Of a stretch of 15,093 nucleotides of DNA, positions 1 through 8,163 are shown one piece after another. The notes beneath the pieces are model-generated. The model was not told where the DNA came from. It saw only the letters and a list, made by a program, of their open reading frames with translations, and made no database searches. Source of the stretch: an uncultured Oxalobacter sp. (lineage in GTDB: Bacteria; Pseudomonadota; Gammaproteobacteria; Burkholderiales; Burkholderiaceae_D); assembly GCA_937916185.1 (NCBI GenBank), contig CALGGD010000022.1, positions 1 through 15,093 of the forward strand. Reading direction: 5' to 3'. A program made the position numbers and the translations under genes. Each line of letters begins with the position of its first letter. Positions within the stretch are counted from its first letter, which is position 1.

Positions 1-885
1 GAATTTGTATTCCAGTCGCCCGTTGGAACTGTTGAGGATCGCCAGAATTCTTACCAATTTGAACTGACTCCGACGGTTGAGGAAACATTCCTTGTCAGTG
101 AATGGCGTCGATATCAGGATTGGGCTTGGCGTTCCTATGGACCGGCTTCTGATGAGAGCCGTCTTGCTGAAGAAAAAAACGAGAAGTCTTCTAGTGGTTC
201 CTATAACGGCGTTGGCTATTATGTCTATCAGGCTATCTCAAACTGGATGGTTTACCATTTCCATGATACCAGTGCATCGGCTCCCATGCGTCGTTCTGAA
301 ATTGTCGAAGACAATGTGAAACTGCGTAGCGATGCCCGTAATATAGCACCGTTTCTTTTGCGGTTAAGAAATGAGTATCCCAATTTCTATCAGGAAATTG
401 TTGATGCAATCCGGTTGGTGATACCGTTTTTCGATGATTTCAATTTAACTGTTATCAAATCGGGGGAACGGGAAAAAGTCCGGTTGGGATGGTATCAGAA
501 AGGTTCCGACTTCCCGATGCAGCCTTATCACCTTTCTGATGGTTCTATCCGTTTCATCTGTCTGGCGACAGCATTGCTGCAACCTGTTCCGCCATCAACG
601 ATTGTTATTGACGAACCTGAATTGGGACTTCATCCAGAAGCTTTGTCTTTATTGGCGGAACTGGTGCGTTCTGCAGCAAAACGGACGCAGGTGATTTTGG
701 CGACCCAGTCTCCTGCATTGGTCAATTATTTCAGTATTGAAGATATCATTGTCGTTTCTAGGAAAGAAGGCGCATCAACTTTTACTCGCCTGAAAGAGGC
801 GGATTTTTCAGTCTGGTTAGAAGATTATTCCATAGGAGACCTTTGGCAGAAGAATGTCATCGCAGGGGGGATAGCCTATGAATGA
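1..885 (+). CDS. AAA/ABC-type predicted ATPase (COG4637-like), N-terminus missing
   Basis: The frame is open from base 1 to the TGA at 883-885, so this is the C-terminal 294 codons of a longer protein. The P-loop and N-terminus lie outside the window. Visible in order: a helical region; an ABC-like signature LSDGS (nt about 529-543); a Walker B, TIVIDEPELGLHPEA (nt 598-642, with the Asp-Glu pair at 610-615); and an H/Q-loop-like ILATQSP (nt about 694-714). The C-terminal YSIGDLWQKNVIAGG is typical of predicted ATPases of the COG4637/AAA_21 type, related to SMC/RecF/OLD ATPases. Such proteins dimerise on ATP and usually control a partner effector. The stop overlaps the next gene by 8 bp, which implies translational coupling with the DUF4276 partner. 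The family assignment is firm; a defence role is inferred from architecture. An ATG at 247 is internal and is not the real start. Confidence 0.88.
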   Translation, partial: EFVFQSPVGTVEDRQNSYQFELTPTVEETFLVSEWRRYQDWAWRSYGPASDESRLAEEKNEKSSSGSYNGVGYYVYQAISNWMVYHFHDTSASAPMRRSEIVEDNVKLRSDARNIAPFLLRLRNEYPNFYQEIVDAIRLVIPFFDDFNLTVIKSGEREKVRLGWYQKGSDFPMQPYHLSDGSIRFICLATALLQPVPPSTIVIDEPELGLHPEALSLLAELVRSAAKRTQVILATQSPALVNYFSIEDIIVVSRKEGASTFTRLKEADFSVWLEDYSIGDLWQKNVIAGGIAYE

Positions 886-1558
886 TTACCTGGATGTGAT
901 TGTTCTTGTGGAAGGTCAAACTGAATCCATTTTCGTCAAGAACATCTTGGCACCTTATCTTGGAAGGAAAAACATAGGTATGACACCTATCGTTGTTTCC
1001 AAGCCTGGACAGAATGGCGGCGATATCCGGTTTGATAGGGTCAGAAATGATATTGAGAAGCATCTGAAGCAGCGTTCTGATACTTATCTGACACTGCTGA
1101 TTGATTTCTACGGCATTAAAAGATGGCCGGATTATGATGCAGCAAAAATGCAGGAAACAGCTTGGCAGAAGGCAAGGGCATTCCTTGAATCAACCAAGTA
1201 TCATCTAATCAATGAATTGCCTGACTTGAATGTCCAGCAACGTTTTATCCCTTATGTCAGTATGCATGAGTTTGAGGCGTTGCTGTTCAGCGATGTGGAT
1301 ATCCTGTCCCAATCGTTGGGTATCAGTGCTGAAAATGTCGAGGCTGTCCTTACAGAATGCGGTTCTGCTGAGAATATCAACGATACACCTGAAACCATTC
1401 CTTCACGGCGTATAGAGCACTTGAACAGTCATTTCAAGAAAACATCATCTGGGATAGCCATTGCGGAAAAAATCGGTATCGAAGCCATGCGGAAGGCTTG
1501 TCCAATTTTCAATGATTGGTTGATACGGATTGAATCTTTGAGTCCATTTTCAGGATAG
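878..1558 (+). CDS. DUF4276 family TOPRIM-like protein, partner of the upstream ATPase
   Basis: This 226-aa protein starts at ATG 878, inside the last codons of the ATPase gene, with a G6 run (865-870) as ribosome-binding site. The N-terminal VLVEGQTE (residues 10-16) carries the conserved Glu of TOPRIM-type folds. LLIDFYG (74-78) supplies an acidic residue, Asp76, after a beta strand. MHEFEALLFSD (129-139) is the hallmark block of DUF4276. TOPRIM domains in OLD-family and AriB (PARIS) proteins are Mg-dependent nucleases, so nuclease or ribonuclease activity is plausible but unproven here. The tight overlap with an ABC-like ATPase gives a two-component ATPase-effector unit. No membrane segments are seen. 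The family call is confident from the VEGxTE and HEFEALLFSD motifs; the biological role is inference. Confidence 0.88.
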   Translation: MNDYLDVIVLVEGQTESIFVKNILAPYLGRKNIGMTPIVVSKPGQNGGDIRFDRVRNDIEKHLKQRSDTYLTLLIDFYGIKRWPDYDAAKMQETAWQKARAFLESTKYHLINELPDLNVQQRFIPYVSMHEFEALLFSDVDILSQSLGISAENVEAVLTECGSAENINDTPETIPSRRIEHLNSHFKKTSSGIAIAEKIGIEAMRKACPIFNDWLIRIESLSPFSG

Positions 1559-1577
1559 TAAGGATTCACGGTATTTC

Positions 1578-1601
1578 TTAGATATTTTGGGAATATCCTA
1601 A
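1578..1601. other. AT-rich imperfect hairpin after the ATPase/DUF4276 pair
   Basis: GATATT (1581-1586) and AATATC (1592-1597) are perfect arms around TTGGG. TTA and CTAA outside them extend the stem with one bulged base. It lies 20 bases after the DUF4276 stop and could end that transcript, but no T-run follows, so a terminator call would be weak. Confidence 0.25.
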
Positions 1602-1621
1602 AGATATCGTTATTTGAATCA

Positions 1622-1630
1622 TGCTAGAAT
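1622..1630 (+). promoter_or_regulatory. Putative extended -10 element for waaP
   Basis: TGCTAGAAT is a TGn-extended -10 (hexamer TAGAAT at 1625-1630), 41 bases before the waaP start. No good -35 sits 16-18 bases upstream, consistent with an extended -10 promoter but not proof of one. The longer string TGCTAGAATGA recurs on the minus strand in front of msbA (12738-12748). Confidence 0.35.
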
Positions 1631-1670
1631 GACCTCTCATATCGAATAGAGCCGTCAGGCTTAATCCAAA

Positions 1671-2492
1671 ATGTCAAATATTCTGGTACTGGAAGAACCA
1701 TTCCGCACACTCTGGAAAGATAAGGATCCTTTTGAAGAGGTCGAGAAGATTTCCGGGGATGTCAAACGTGCTGTCGAGACACGGCGCACCATGCGTTTTC
1801 AGGTGGATGGTAAAAGTTATTACCTCAAGCTCCATCATGGGACAAAGATAAAGGAAGTGATGAAGAGCCTGATCCGGTTACGGGCGCCTGTCTTGGGAGC
1901 TGACCGGGAATGGAATGCCATCCATCGTCTAGCAGAAAACGGCATAGATACCTTAGAAGGGATGGCATATGGTGAAGAAGGCGGAAATCCATTGGCAAAG
2001 ACTTCTTTCATCATTACAAAGGATTTAGGGCGCGTTAGGGATGTCAGGGGGTATATCAGGGATTTGAAGCCGGTACCTGCGGTCAAGCGGTTCATTATCC
2101 GGCGTCTGGCAAGTATGGTCCGGGGGATGCATGATTGTGGTGTCAATCATCGGGATTGTTATCTGGTGCATTTCTTGATTCGTATGCCGTTTGATCCGAA
2201 GAAAGGTGCAGAGAAAGACCTGAAGATTTCGGTGATTGACCTGCATAGGGCGCAGTTGCGTGACGAGGTGCCGACACGTTGGCGTGATAAGGATCTGATT
2301 GGGTTGCTTTTTTCTGCCCGTGAATTGAAGAATATCAGTCAACGGGATATTTTCCGTTTCCTGAAGGCATATTTCCAGATGCCTTTGCGGGAGATATTGC
2401 GTAAAGAACAGTCTTTGATTGCCTCTGCCCCGAGACGGATTGCCCAGATGGCTCGTCATCAAGAGAGTCTCAAAAAAATCCGTCATCTGTAA
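1671..2492 (+). CDS. waaP: LPS core heptose(I) kinase WaaP/RfaP
   Basis: This 273-aa cytoplasmic kinase phosphorylates the first heptose of the LPS inner core; the resulting negative charges help bridge LPS through divalent cations. As recalled, it follows E. coli WaaP (about 265 aa) almost end to end. Matching segments are [17 protein letters not shown] (8-24), ETRRTMRF (36-43), YYLK with the putative ATP-contacting Lys53, [14 protein letters not shown] (74-87), TSFIITKDL (111-119), NHRDCY (159-164) with catalytic-type Asp162, [12 protein letters not shown] (186-197), and [10 protein letters not shown] (203-212). No clear Shine-Dalgarno sequence precedes ATG 1671, but this start aligns the N-terminus with the family. 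The stop is 21 nt before the downstream glycosyltransferase ATG, so the two probably form an operon. The gene looks intact. Confidence 0.95.
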   Translation: MSNILVLEEPFRTLWKDKDPFEEVEKISGDVKRAVETRRTMRFQVDGKSYYLKLHHGTKIKEVMKSLIRLRAPVLGADREWNAIHRLAENGIDTLEGMAYGEEGGNPLAKTSFIITKDLGRVRDVRGYIRDLKPVPAVKRFIIRRLASMVRGMHDCGVNHRDCYLVHFLIRMPFDPKKGAEKDLKISVIDLHRAQLRDEVPTRWRDKDLIGLLFSARELKNISQRDIFRFLKAYFQMPLREILRKEQSLIASAPRRIAQMARHQESLKKIRHL

Positions 2493-2513
2493 TGGTTTAA
2501 CGGAGTGTTCAGG

Positions 2514-3833
2514 ATGTCTTACAGACAGACAAAAAACGGTTTGGAAAAATCTGTTTTCCCTTTGGTTAAAGAGGTGCTGTTGCCAAATTTCAGGAAGCGG
2601 CTGTATCTGGCAGGGATTCCGCTCGGCAACCAGCATCGTGAGCCGTTGACTGCTGTGCAGGCAAAACGGGCATTCTTGGAGCGTGAACCTGATGGACAAC
2701 CACGTATTTACCTGAATCTCAGTGCAGTGGCTTATGTCGATAACCGTTCTGGCATTCCCAGGGTGGTCAAAAGCCTGGCAAAAGAAGGGATTCTCGCTGA
2801 AGATGCTGTTCTGGTTCCTGTCTATGCAGATCTTGAAACGGGTGTTTTCAAAGTGGCGAAAGCATTTGCCCAGAACCTGACAGGAAAAATGCTTTCAGTC
2901 CCTGAAGATGTCATGGCTGTAGCTCCTGGGGATGTTTTCCTGAATGTAACGGTCAATCCGAATGAGTTGGCTTTTGAGCATCAGGTCTTCCAGGCGATGC
3001 GGTCGGTAGGTGTCAAGGTTTTCTGTGTGGTGCATGACCTGATTGCTGTGCTGCAGCCTGAGTTTTCCCGTGACCGGGATACCCGGCATCTGAATGATTG
3101 GTTACATCGTATCATCCAGTATGATGGGATTGTTGCGAATTCCCAAACGACGTTGTCGGCATTTGAACAGTGGGTTGTCAAGGAGAAAATCACTTTACCG
3201 ACTGGTTTCCAGAAGCATTGGTTCCATTTAGGGGCGGATATGCAGGCAGATATCAATGATGCTGATGTCTGTGGTGATAAGGCTGTGATGGGACTGATTC
3301 AAAGTCAAACGCCTTATTTCATGCAGGTTGGTACGGTGGAATTGCGTAAGGGGCACGATGACCTGCTGGATGGCTTTGAAAAGCTCTGGACAGAAGGTGT
3401 GCAATTGGCGTTGGTGATTGTCGGGCGGCGTGGTTGGAAAGTGCAGCAGGTCATTGACCGGATTCAGAGGCATGCTCAATTGAATAAACTGCTGTTCTGG
3501 TTCAATAATGCAGATGATGCTGCGCTGCATTGTCTTTACCGGCATGCGGAGGCGGTGGTGCTGGCTTCCAAGGCAGAAGGGTATGGTTTACCTGTTGCGG
3601 AAGGTGCTTGGTTTGGCAGACCACTGCTGTTGAGGGATCTGCCGATTTTCAAGGAGATTGCCCAGGAGGGCGCCACTTATTTCTCAGGCAATGGGATGGG
3701 ATTGGCAGAGGCTGCCAAGCGGTTGCATGAAACAATCGTGCAGGGAGAACCGGTTCCGATGCCGAAGCCTGATCAGTTTCCAAACTGGAAGCAGAGTTTT
3801 GAGATGCTTAAGGCAAAATTACTGCCTGATTAA
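2514..3833 (+). CDS. GT4-family glycosyltransferase, probable LPS core/polysaccharide
   Basis: This 439-aa protein is counted from ATG 2514, chosen because CGGAG (2501-2505) lies 8 nt upstream. A GTG at 2505 would add three residues but would itself overlap that Shine-Dalgarno sequence. The C-terminal half is a GT4-type GT-B domain: PYFMQVGTVELRKGHDDLLDGF (267-288) begins the donor domain, LVIVGRRGW (300-308) follows, and EGYGLPVAE (355-363) is the EX7E nucleotide-sugar motif. The N-terminal half contains VDNRSGIPRVV (75-85), typical of acceptor-side GT4 domains, and CVVHDLIAVLQPE (171-183). About 60 N-terminal residues precede the GT-B fold and are not recognised. It follows waaP closely on the same strand, so LPS core extension is the likely task. 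Donor and acceptor cannot be read from sequence; mannose, supplied by ManC/ManB nearby, is one possibility. Confidence 0.88.
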   Translation: MSYRQTKNGLEKSVFPLVKEVLLPNFRKRLYLAGIPLGNQHREPLTAVQAKRAFLEREPDGQPRIYLNLSAVAYVDNRSGIPRVVKSLAKEGILAEDAVLVPVYADLETGVFKVAKAFAQNLTGKMLSVPEDVMAVAPGDVFLNVTVNPNELAFEHQVFQAMRSVGVKVFCVVHDLIAVLQPEFSRDRDTRHLNDWLHRIIQYDGIVANSQTTLSAFEQWVVKEKITLPTGFQKHWFHLGADMQADINDADVCGDKAVMGLIQSQTPYFMQVGTVELRKGHDDLLDGFEKLWTEGVQLALVIVGRRGWKVQQVIDRIQRHAQLNKLLFWFNNADDAALHCLYRHAEAVVLASKAEGYGLPVAEGAWFGRPLLLRDLPIFKEIAQEGATYFSGNGMGLAEAAKRLHETIVQGEPVPMPKPDQFPNWKQSFEMLKAKLLPD

Positions 3834-3916
3834 GCCGAATAATAGCATGGCTTGCTTGAAGCTTTCCAATTTAGAATAATATAGTTTATCAATATGTTGA
3901 TTTTTAATAATAAAAT

Positions 3917-3964
3917 ATTTTACTCAATTAAATGAGTAATTTTACTCAATGAATCTAGTAAAAT
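3917..3964. repeat. Operator-like phased repeats upstream of the DUF4143 ATPase
   Basis: A 12-bp direct repeat, ATTTTACTCAAT, occurs at 3917-3928 and 3939-3950 with a 22-bp period, about two helical turns. Between and overlapping the copies is a perfect inverted repeat, TTACTCA-N6-TGAGTAA (3920-3939). A further inverted half-site, GTAAAAT, lies at 3958-3964. The whole sits in the AT-rich 3834-3999 gap, 36 bases before the GTG start, where a repressor or autoregulator would bind. The arrangement is seen directly; the binding role is inference. Confidence 0.55.
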
Positions 3965-3999
3965 AACGATATCTTTCGGTTGATTGTTGGGGGACTATC

Positions 4000-5187
4000 G
4001 TGTATCGGCGTCCTGAGTATGCTGTTTTGATAAAACGCCTATCTGAACCAAGGCGGTTCATGCAGGTTGTTCTTGGCCCAAGACAGGTTGGGAAAACCAC
4101 GATGATCAGGCAGGTTTTACAGGATCTGACGATAGCAAACCAGTTTTTTTCTGCGGATATGGCGGCTGGTTCTCAGTCAGCATGGATTGCACGGCAATGG
4201 CAGACAGCGCGTGTAATCATGCAGGCACAGCATTTGCAGGAGTATGTTATTGTCTTTGATGAAATTCAGAAGATTCCCCAATGGAGCGAGGCAGTCAAGA
4301 AAGAATGGGATGCTGATACTTTCTCGGGAGTGAATATCAAAGTGGTTCTTCTTGGGTCATCGCGGGTTCTGATCGAGAAAGGGCTGGGCGAATCTATGGC
4401 AGGCAGATTTGAACAGATCCGGATGACGCATTGGACTTATCCTGAGATGCATGAAGCATTCGGTTTTTCGTTGGATCAATGGCTTTATTTTGGCGGTTAT
4501 CCAGGAACTGCCTCACTGATAGGCGATGAAGACCGCTTTTGCAGTTATATCAATGGTGCGATTATTGATGCCACAATCAATAAGGATATTCTGCTTGATA
4601 GTCCTGTTTCCAAACCAGCTTTGTTACGGCAGACCTTTGAATTAGGATGTTTGTATTCTGGTGAAATCCTCTCTTTGACAAAACTGTTGGGGCAATTGCA
4701 GGATTCAGGCAATACCACGACGCTTTCCGGTTATCTGCAACGCTTGTCAGACAGTGGGCTGCTCTGCGGTTTGCAGAAATATGGCAATGATGCTTCACGC
4801 AGAAGAGCGAGTGTGCCAAAGTTCCAAGTCTATAACAATGCATTGAACACAGCGGTCAAGCAATTGGATTTTGATGGCGTACGTCAGAAACCGGATGTCT
4901 GGGGACGGATAGCCGAATCGGGTATTGGTGCTTATCTTGCCAGCCAGTCATTTTCCAGACGGTTTGAACTGTATTATTGGCGTGAGAAATCATGGGAAGT
5001 AGATTTTGTCATGAAATACCGTGGCAGAACGATAGCGCTTGAAATCAAGACAAACAATGAAAGCCGTTCTAAAGGATTAGAGGTTTTTCAAGAGAAATTC
5101 CATCCTTACGGGGCTTATATCATTGGATCGGCAGGCATTCCATTTGAGACTTTCCTGACGATGGACCTCTTGGCATTGATTGCTTGA
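4000..5187 (+). CDS. AAA_14/DUF4143 ATPase with nuclease-like C-terminal domain
   Basis: This 395-aa protein has a GTG start placed 5 nt after a GGGGGA ribosome-binding site (3989-3994). Residues 26-34, GPRQVGKTT, form the Walker A; VIVFDEIQ (83-90) is the Walker B with Asp87-Glu88. LLGSSR (117-122) is a sensor-1-like strand, and ESMAGRFE (131-138) is the conserved box with a probable arginine finger. FGGYPG (164-169) links to the C-terminal DUF4143 domain. There ELYYWREKSWEVDFV (324-338) and IALEIKTN (346-353) resemble the D...ExK core of PD-(D/E)xK folds (Asp336, Glu349, Lys351). These ATPases are widespread and often patchily distributed; their function is not established. The gene stands alone, with an AT-rich repeat-bearing promoter region and a convergent neighbour 10 bp away, consistent with insertion as a single-gene cassette. 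Confidence 0.9.
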   Translation: MYRRPEYAVLIKRLSEPRRFMQVVLGPRQVGKTTMIRQVLQDLTIANQFFSADMAAGSQSAWIARQWQTARVIMQAQHLQEYVIVFDEIQKIPQWSEAVKKEWDADTFSGVNIKVVLLGSSRVLIEKGLGESMAGRFEQIRMTHWTYPEMHEAFGFSLDQWLYFGGYPGTASLIGDEDRFCSYINGAIIDATINKDILLDSPVSKPALLRQTFELGCLYSGEILSLTKLLGQLQDSGNTTTLSGYLQRLSDSGLLCGLQKYGNDASRRRASVPKFQVYNNALNTAVKQLDFDGVRQKPDVWGRIAESGIGAYLASQSFSRRFELYYWREKSWEVDFVMKYRGRTIALEIKTNNESRSKGLEVFQEKFHPYGAYIIGSAGIPFETFLTMDLLALIA

Positions 5188-5197
5188 GATAAGCCTT

Positions 5198-6547
5198 CTA
5201 TGATTGGATCTGTTTCAGCAGTTCTTCCGTTTTTTCTTCCATCAAGGCAGGGTTGCCCCTGCTTTCGACATTCAGCCGCAGGACTGGTTCGGTGTTGGAA
5301 CCCCTTAGGTTGAAACGCCAGTCTGGGAAAGCAATGGACAGTCCATCGATTTTTGATACCTTTGCATTGGGCTGATGAGCATAAGCCTGTTCGATTTTCG
5401 CAATGGTTGAAGGGATGTCCTTGACGGTGGAATTGATTTCCCCGCTGCAAGGATAGGCATCCTGATACTGAGCGACGCATTCTGACAAGGTTTTACCGGA
5501 ATCACTCAACAGCTGGACGACGAGTAGCCAGGTAATCATACCGGAATCACAGTAAGCAAAATCCCTGAAGTAATGATGGGCACTCATCTCCCCGCCATAC
5601 AAAGCGTTTTCAGCACGCATCCGTTCTTTGATGAATGCATGGCCAGTCTTGGATTCAATGGCGGTTCCACCAGCCTGTTTCACAACAGACTGGGTGTTCC
5701 AGACCAGCCGTGGGTCATGGATGATTTTTGCGTGTGGGTTGGTTCTGAGCAAAGCTTCAGCAATCATGCCGACCAGGTAATAGCCTTCGATGAAACTGCC
5801 TTTTTCATCGAAGAAGAAGCAGCGGTCGAAGTCGCCATCCCAGGCGATGCCCAAGTCTGCCTTGTTTTCGATGACAACCTTTGCAGTGGCTTCGCGGTTC
5901 TCTGGCAGCAAGGGATTGGGCACACCGTTCGGGAAGGTACCATCTGGGTTGCCTTGGATGATGGTGATGTCTAATGGCAAACGTTTTGCCAGTTCCTGCA
6001 TGACAAGCCCTGCACAGCCATTGCCAGGGTTGGCGATGATTTTCAACGGTTTCAGGGTTTGGGGCTGGATGTAACCGAGCAGGTGGTTGATGTAATCCGT
6101 ACGAAAAGAGGTTTCCTGGAAGGTGCCTGATGGTGTATCAAGAATTTCCTGACCGGCAGCTATGCGGTCACGGATGGCGAAAAGACCGGAATCACCACTG
6201 ACTGGAACAGCATCACGGCGGACAATTTTGAAACCGTTTTCATCAGCTGGGTTATGGCTACCGGTAATCATGATGCCACCGTCAAAGTCTTTGGCGAATG
6301 ATGCGAAATAGATTTCTTCGGTGCCACACATGCCAATACCGGTGACATCTACACCAGCAGCGCGCAGTCCATCAGACAGGGCATGATAAAGATCAGGTCC
6401 TGAAAGGCGGGCATCGTAACCGATGACCACTTTCCTGGCATTGAATTCCTGTGCAAATGCAAAGCCAAGGTTACGGGCAAAGTCTGGATTCAGGACTGAG
6501 GGAACTTTGCCTCGGATATCATAGGCTTTGAAGCCGGATAAGTTCAT
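5198..6547 (-). CDS. manB: Phosphomannomutase (CpsG/ManB)
   Basis: This 449-aa alpha-D-phosphohexomutase converts mannose-6-phosphate to mannose-1-phosphate, the substrate of ManC. FKAYDIRGK (6-14) opens the family signature. TGSHNP (95-100) holds the phosphoserine Ser97. WDGDFDRCFFFDE (236-248) is the metal-binding loop. GGEMSAHHYFRDFAYCDSG (318-336) is the sugar-binding loop. RGSNTEPVLRLN, near the C-terminus, is the phosphate-binding loop. It closely resembles E. coli CpsG in order and length (about 456 aa). The ATG overlaps the manC stop by one base (TAATG on the minus strand), with AAGGA a few bases upstream, so the two genes are translationally coupled. A bifunctional phosphomannomutase/phosphoglucomutase role cannot be excluded. 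Confidence 0.95.
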   Translation of the reverse strand: MNLSGFKAYDIRGKVPSVLNPDFARNLGFAFAQEFNARKVVIGYDARLSGPDLYHALSDGLRAAGVDVTGIGMCGTEEIYFASFAKDFDGGIMITGSHNPADENGFKIVRRDAVPVSGDSGLFAIRDRIAAGQEILDTPSGTFQETSFRTDYINHLLGYIQPQTLKPLKIIANPGNGCAGLVMQELAKRLPLDITIIQGNPDGTFPNGVPNPLLPENREATAKVVIENKADLGIAWDGDFDRCFFFDEKGSFIEGYYLVGMIAEALLRTNPHAKIIHDPRLVWNTQSVVKQAGGTAIESKTGHAFIKERMRAENALYGGEMSAHHYFRDFAYCDSGMITWLLVVQLLSDSGKTLSECVAQYQDAYPCSGEINSTVKDIPSTIAKIEQAYAHQPNAKVSKIDGLSIAFPDWRFNLRGSNTEPVLRLNVESRGNPALMEEKTEELLKQIQS

Positions 6548-8010
6548 TAAGTTTTTCCTTTGTTTGCTGTGTTCTTGGCTTCAGCCATAGCTGTTTCGCT
6601 GGTATCAGCCCGACCATAATGGTCTTCAAAACGGACGATGTCATCTTCACCCAGATAGTCACCGGTCTGTACTTCAATGAATTCCAATGGCACGATGCCA
6701 GGATTCTTGATACGGTGTTTGGTGCCGAGCGGGACATAGACGGATTCATTTTCTGCAACCAGTTTCTTTTCTTCCCCGATGGTGACTTCTGCTGTACCCC
6801 GCACAATAATCCAATGTTCTGCCCGATGATAATGCATCTGCAGGGAATTCTCGGCTCCCGGATGGACAGTGATGCGTTTCACCTGGAACCTGTCAGAAAG
6901 CACCAATGTTTCATACTGCCCCCAAGGACGATGAACCAGTGGATGCAGGTCGGTTTCTGTCCGGTTGTTGGCTTTCAGCAGGTTGACGATGGTTTTGACA
7001 TCCTGGGTTTTGCTCCGGTCGGCAACCAGGACGGCATCTTTTGTGTCGATGACTGCCAGGTTTTCCACACCGATAGCGGCAATCAGCCGTCCAGTGCTTT
7101 TGAGGTAACAGCCGGTTGTGTCTGAGAGCATCACATCACCTTCACAGGCATTGCCGTCGGTGTCTTTGTCAGCGATTTCGTAGAAAGATTCCCAAGAACC
7201 CAGGTCACTCCAGCCACCGCTCATCCGGACAACAGCCACTTTGTCGGAATGTTCCATGATGGCGTAGTCAATGGAGTCAGAGGGTGATTCAAGGAATGTT
7301 GTTCCAGGTCTGATGAAAGATAAATCCTGGTAACGGTTCTGCCAGGCAGTTTTAACAGCTTCATAGATGGCTGGGGCATAGTGTTCCAGTTCTGCCAGGA
7401 AAACAGATGCCTTGAACAGGAAAATACCGGCATTCCAATAATAACCGCCTTCTGTGAGCATTGCTTCAGCTTTGGCTTTCTGGGGCTTTTCGAGGAAACG
7501 TTCAACCCGGTAGGCTTTCTTTGCGATGGCTGTGCCTTGCTTGATATAACCGTAACCGGTTTCAGCCCGGGTCGGGTTGATGCCGAAGGTTACTAAAAAG
7601 CCTGTTTCTGCAATGGCTCTCGCGGATTCCACCGCTTTATGGAAAGTCTCTGGATTCCTGAACATATGGTCGGATGGCATGACCAGCATCAAGGCATCTT
7701 CCTTTTCGAGCGTGGCAAAGGCGGCGAGGGCGATGGCAGGGGCGGTGTTCCTGCCTTCCGGTTCCAGGATGACGGTGCCTTTCCGTTTGGCGTCTTTCAG
7801 GCATTCATCAATGTAGAAACGGTATTCATTGTTGCTGATGACCATGGCATCCAGTGTCTGGTGGATACCATCTGTCCGTTTCACGGTTTCAGCGAACAGG
7901 GTACTTCCATTACCAAGCGTCATGAACTGTTTGGGATATTTTGAACGGGAAGCTGGCCACAGGCGTGTGCCAGAACCGCCGCAGAGGATGACAGGTTGGA
8001 TGTTTGTCAT
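6547..8010 (-). CDS. manC: Mannose-1-P guanylyltransferase / mannose-6-P isomerase
   Basis: This 487-aa bifunctional type II phosphomannose isomerase makes GDP-mannose from mannose-1-phosphate and GTP, and interconverts fructose-6- and mannose-6-phosphate. The N-terminal PVILCGGSGTRLWPASR (6-22) with SKYPKQF is the nucleotidyltransferase signature. FLEKP and the YYWNAGIFLF block belong to the sugar-binding core. The C-terminal cupin domain, from HRPWGQYE (about 360), includes LQMHYHRAEHWIIVRG (about 390-405) with the metal-ligand His/Glu residues. Length is normal for the family (about 470-490 aa). No strong Shine-Dalgarno sequence precedes ATG 8010. It is first of a two-gene operon with manB. 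No GDP-mannose-consuming gene such as gmd follows, so the product probably serves LPS or polysaccharide mannosyltransferases elsewhere or nearby. Confidence 0.96.
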   Translation of the reverse strand: MTNIQPVILCGGSGTRLWPASRSKYPKQFMTLGNGSTLFAETVKRTDGIHQTLDAMVISNNEYRFYIDECLKDAKRKGTVILEPEGRNTAPAIALAAFATLEKEDALMLVMPSDHMFRNPETFHKAVESARAIAETGFLVTFGINPTRAETGYGYIKQGTAIAKKAYRVERFLEKPQKAKAEAMLTEGGYYWNAGIFLFKASVFLAELEHYAPAIYEAVKTAWQNRYQDLSFIRPGTTFLESPSDSIDYAIMEHSDKVAVVRMSGGWSDLGSWESFYEIADKDTDGNACEGDVMLSDTTGCYLKSTGRLIAAIGVENLAVIDTKDAVLVADRSKTQDVKTIVNLLKANNRTETDLHPLVHRPWGQYETLVLSDRFQVKRITVHPGAENSLQMHYHRAEHWIIVRGTAEVTIGEEKKLVAENESVYVPLGTKHRIKNPGIVPLEFIEVQTGDYLGEDDIVRFEDHYGRADTSETAMAEAKNTANKGKT

Positions 8011-8050
8011 GATGGCATAGCTTTTTGTTGGCGTGTCATATCAGATGGGT

Positions 8051-8079
8051 ATCCTACCCAATGAATAGATCATCTGCAA
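8051..8079 (-). promoter_or_regulatory. Putative sigma70 promoter of manC-manB
   Basis: Read on the minus strand, TTGCAG (8079-8074) and TAGGAT (8056-8051) are separated by exactly 17 bp, 40 bases before the manC start. This is a fair match to -35/-10 consensus. Confidence 0.5.
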
Positions 8080-8100
8080 CTTGAAAGACATCCAGGTTGC

Positions 8101-8131
8101 GCCTATTTTCTGGATGGGCATAGGCTATAAT
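8101..8131 (+). promoter_or_regulatory. Putative yrbL promoter with adjoining inverted repeat
   Basis: A consensus TATAAT (8126-8131) lies 32 bases before the yrbL start. Immediately upstream is an inverted repeat, GCCTAT-N13-ATAGGC (8101-8125), covering the -35 region. No TTGACA-like -35 is visible, which would fit activator dependence. No PhoP box (paired GTTTA) was found. The repeat could be an operator; this is inferred from position only. Confidence 0.42.
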
Positions 8132-8163
8132 GACTGACGGAAGTTGTTATTGATTGTAAGGAT

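Noticed and set aside
77..319. 80-codon frame at the left edge
   Set aside because: It overlaps the continuous frame-1 reading of the ATPase, which carries real family sequence; this one is low quality.
2025..2699. 224-codon minus-strand frame across the waaP/glycosyltransferase junction
   Set aside because: It spans two well-supported plus-strand genes. Its translation is His/Pro/Gln/Thr-rich, as expected for an antisense shadow.
8011..8163. PhoP box upstream of yrbL copy 1
   Set aside because: No paired GTTTA-type half-sites at the right spacing were found. A lone GTTTA near 13490, upstream of copy 2, is not enough either.
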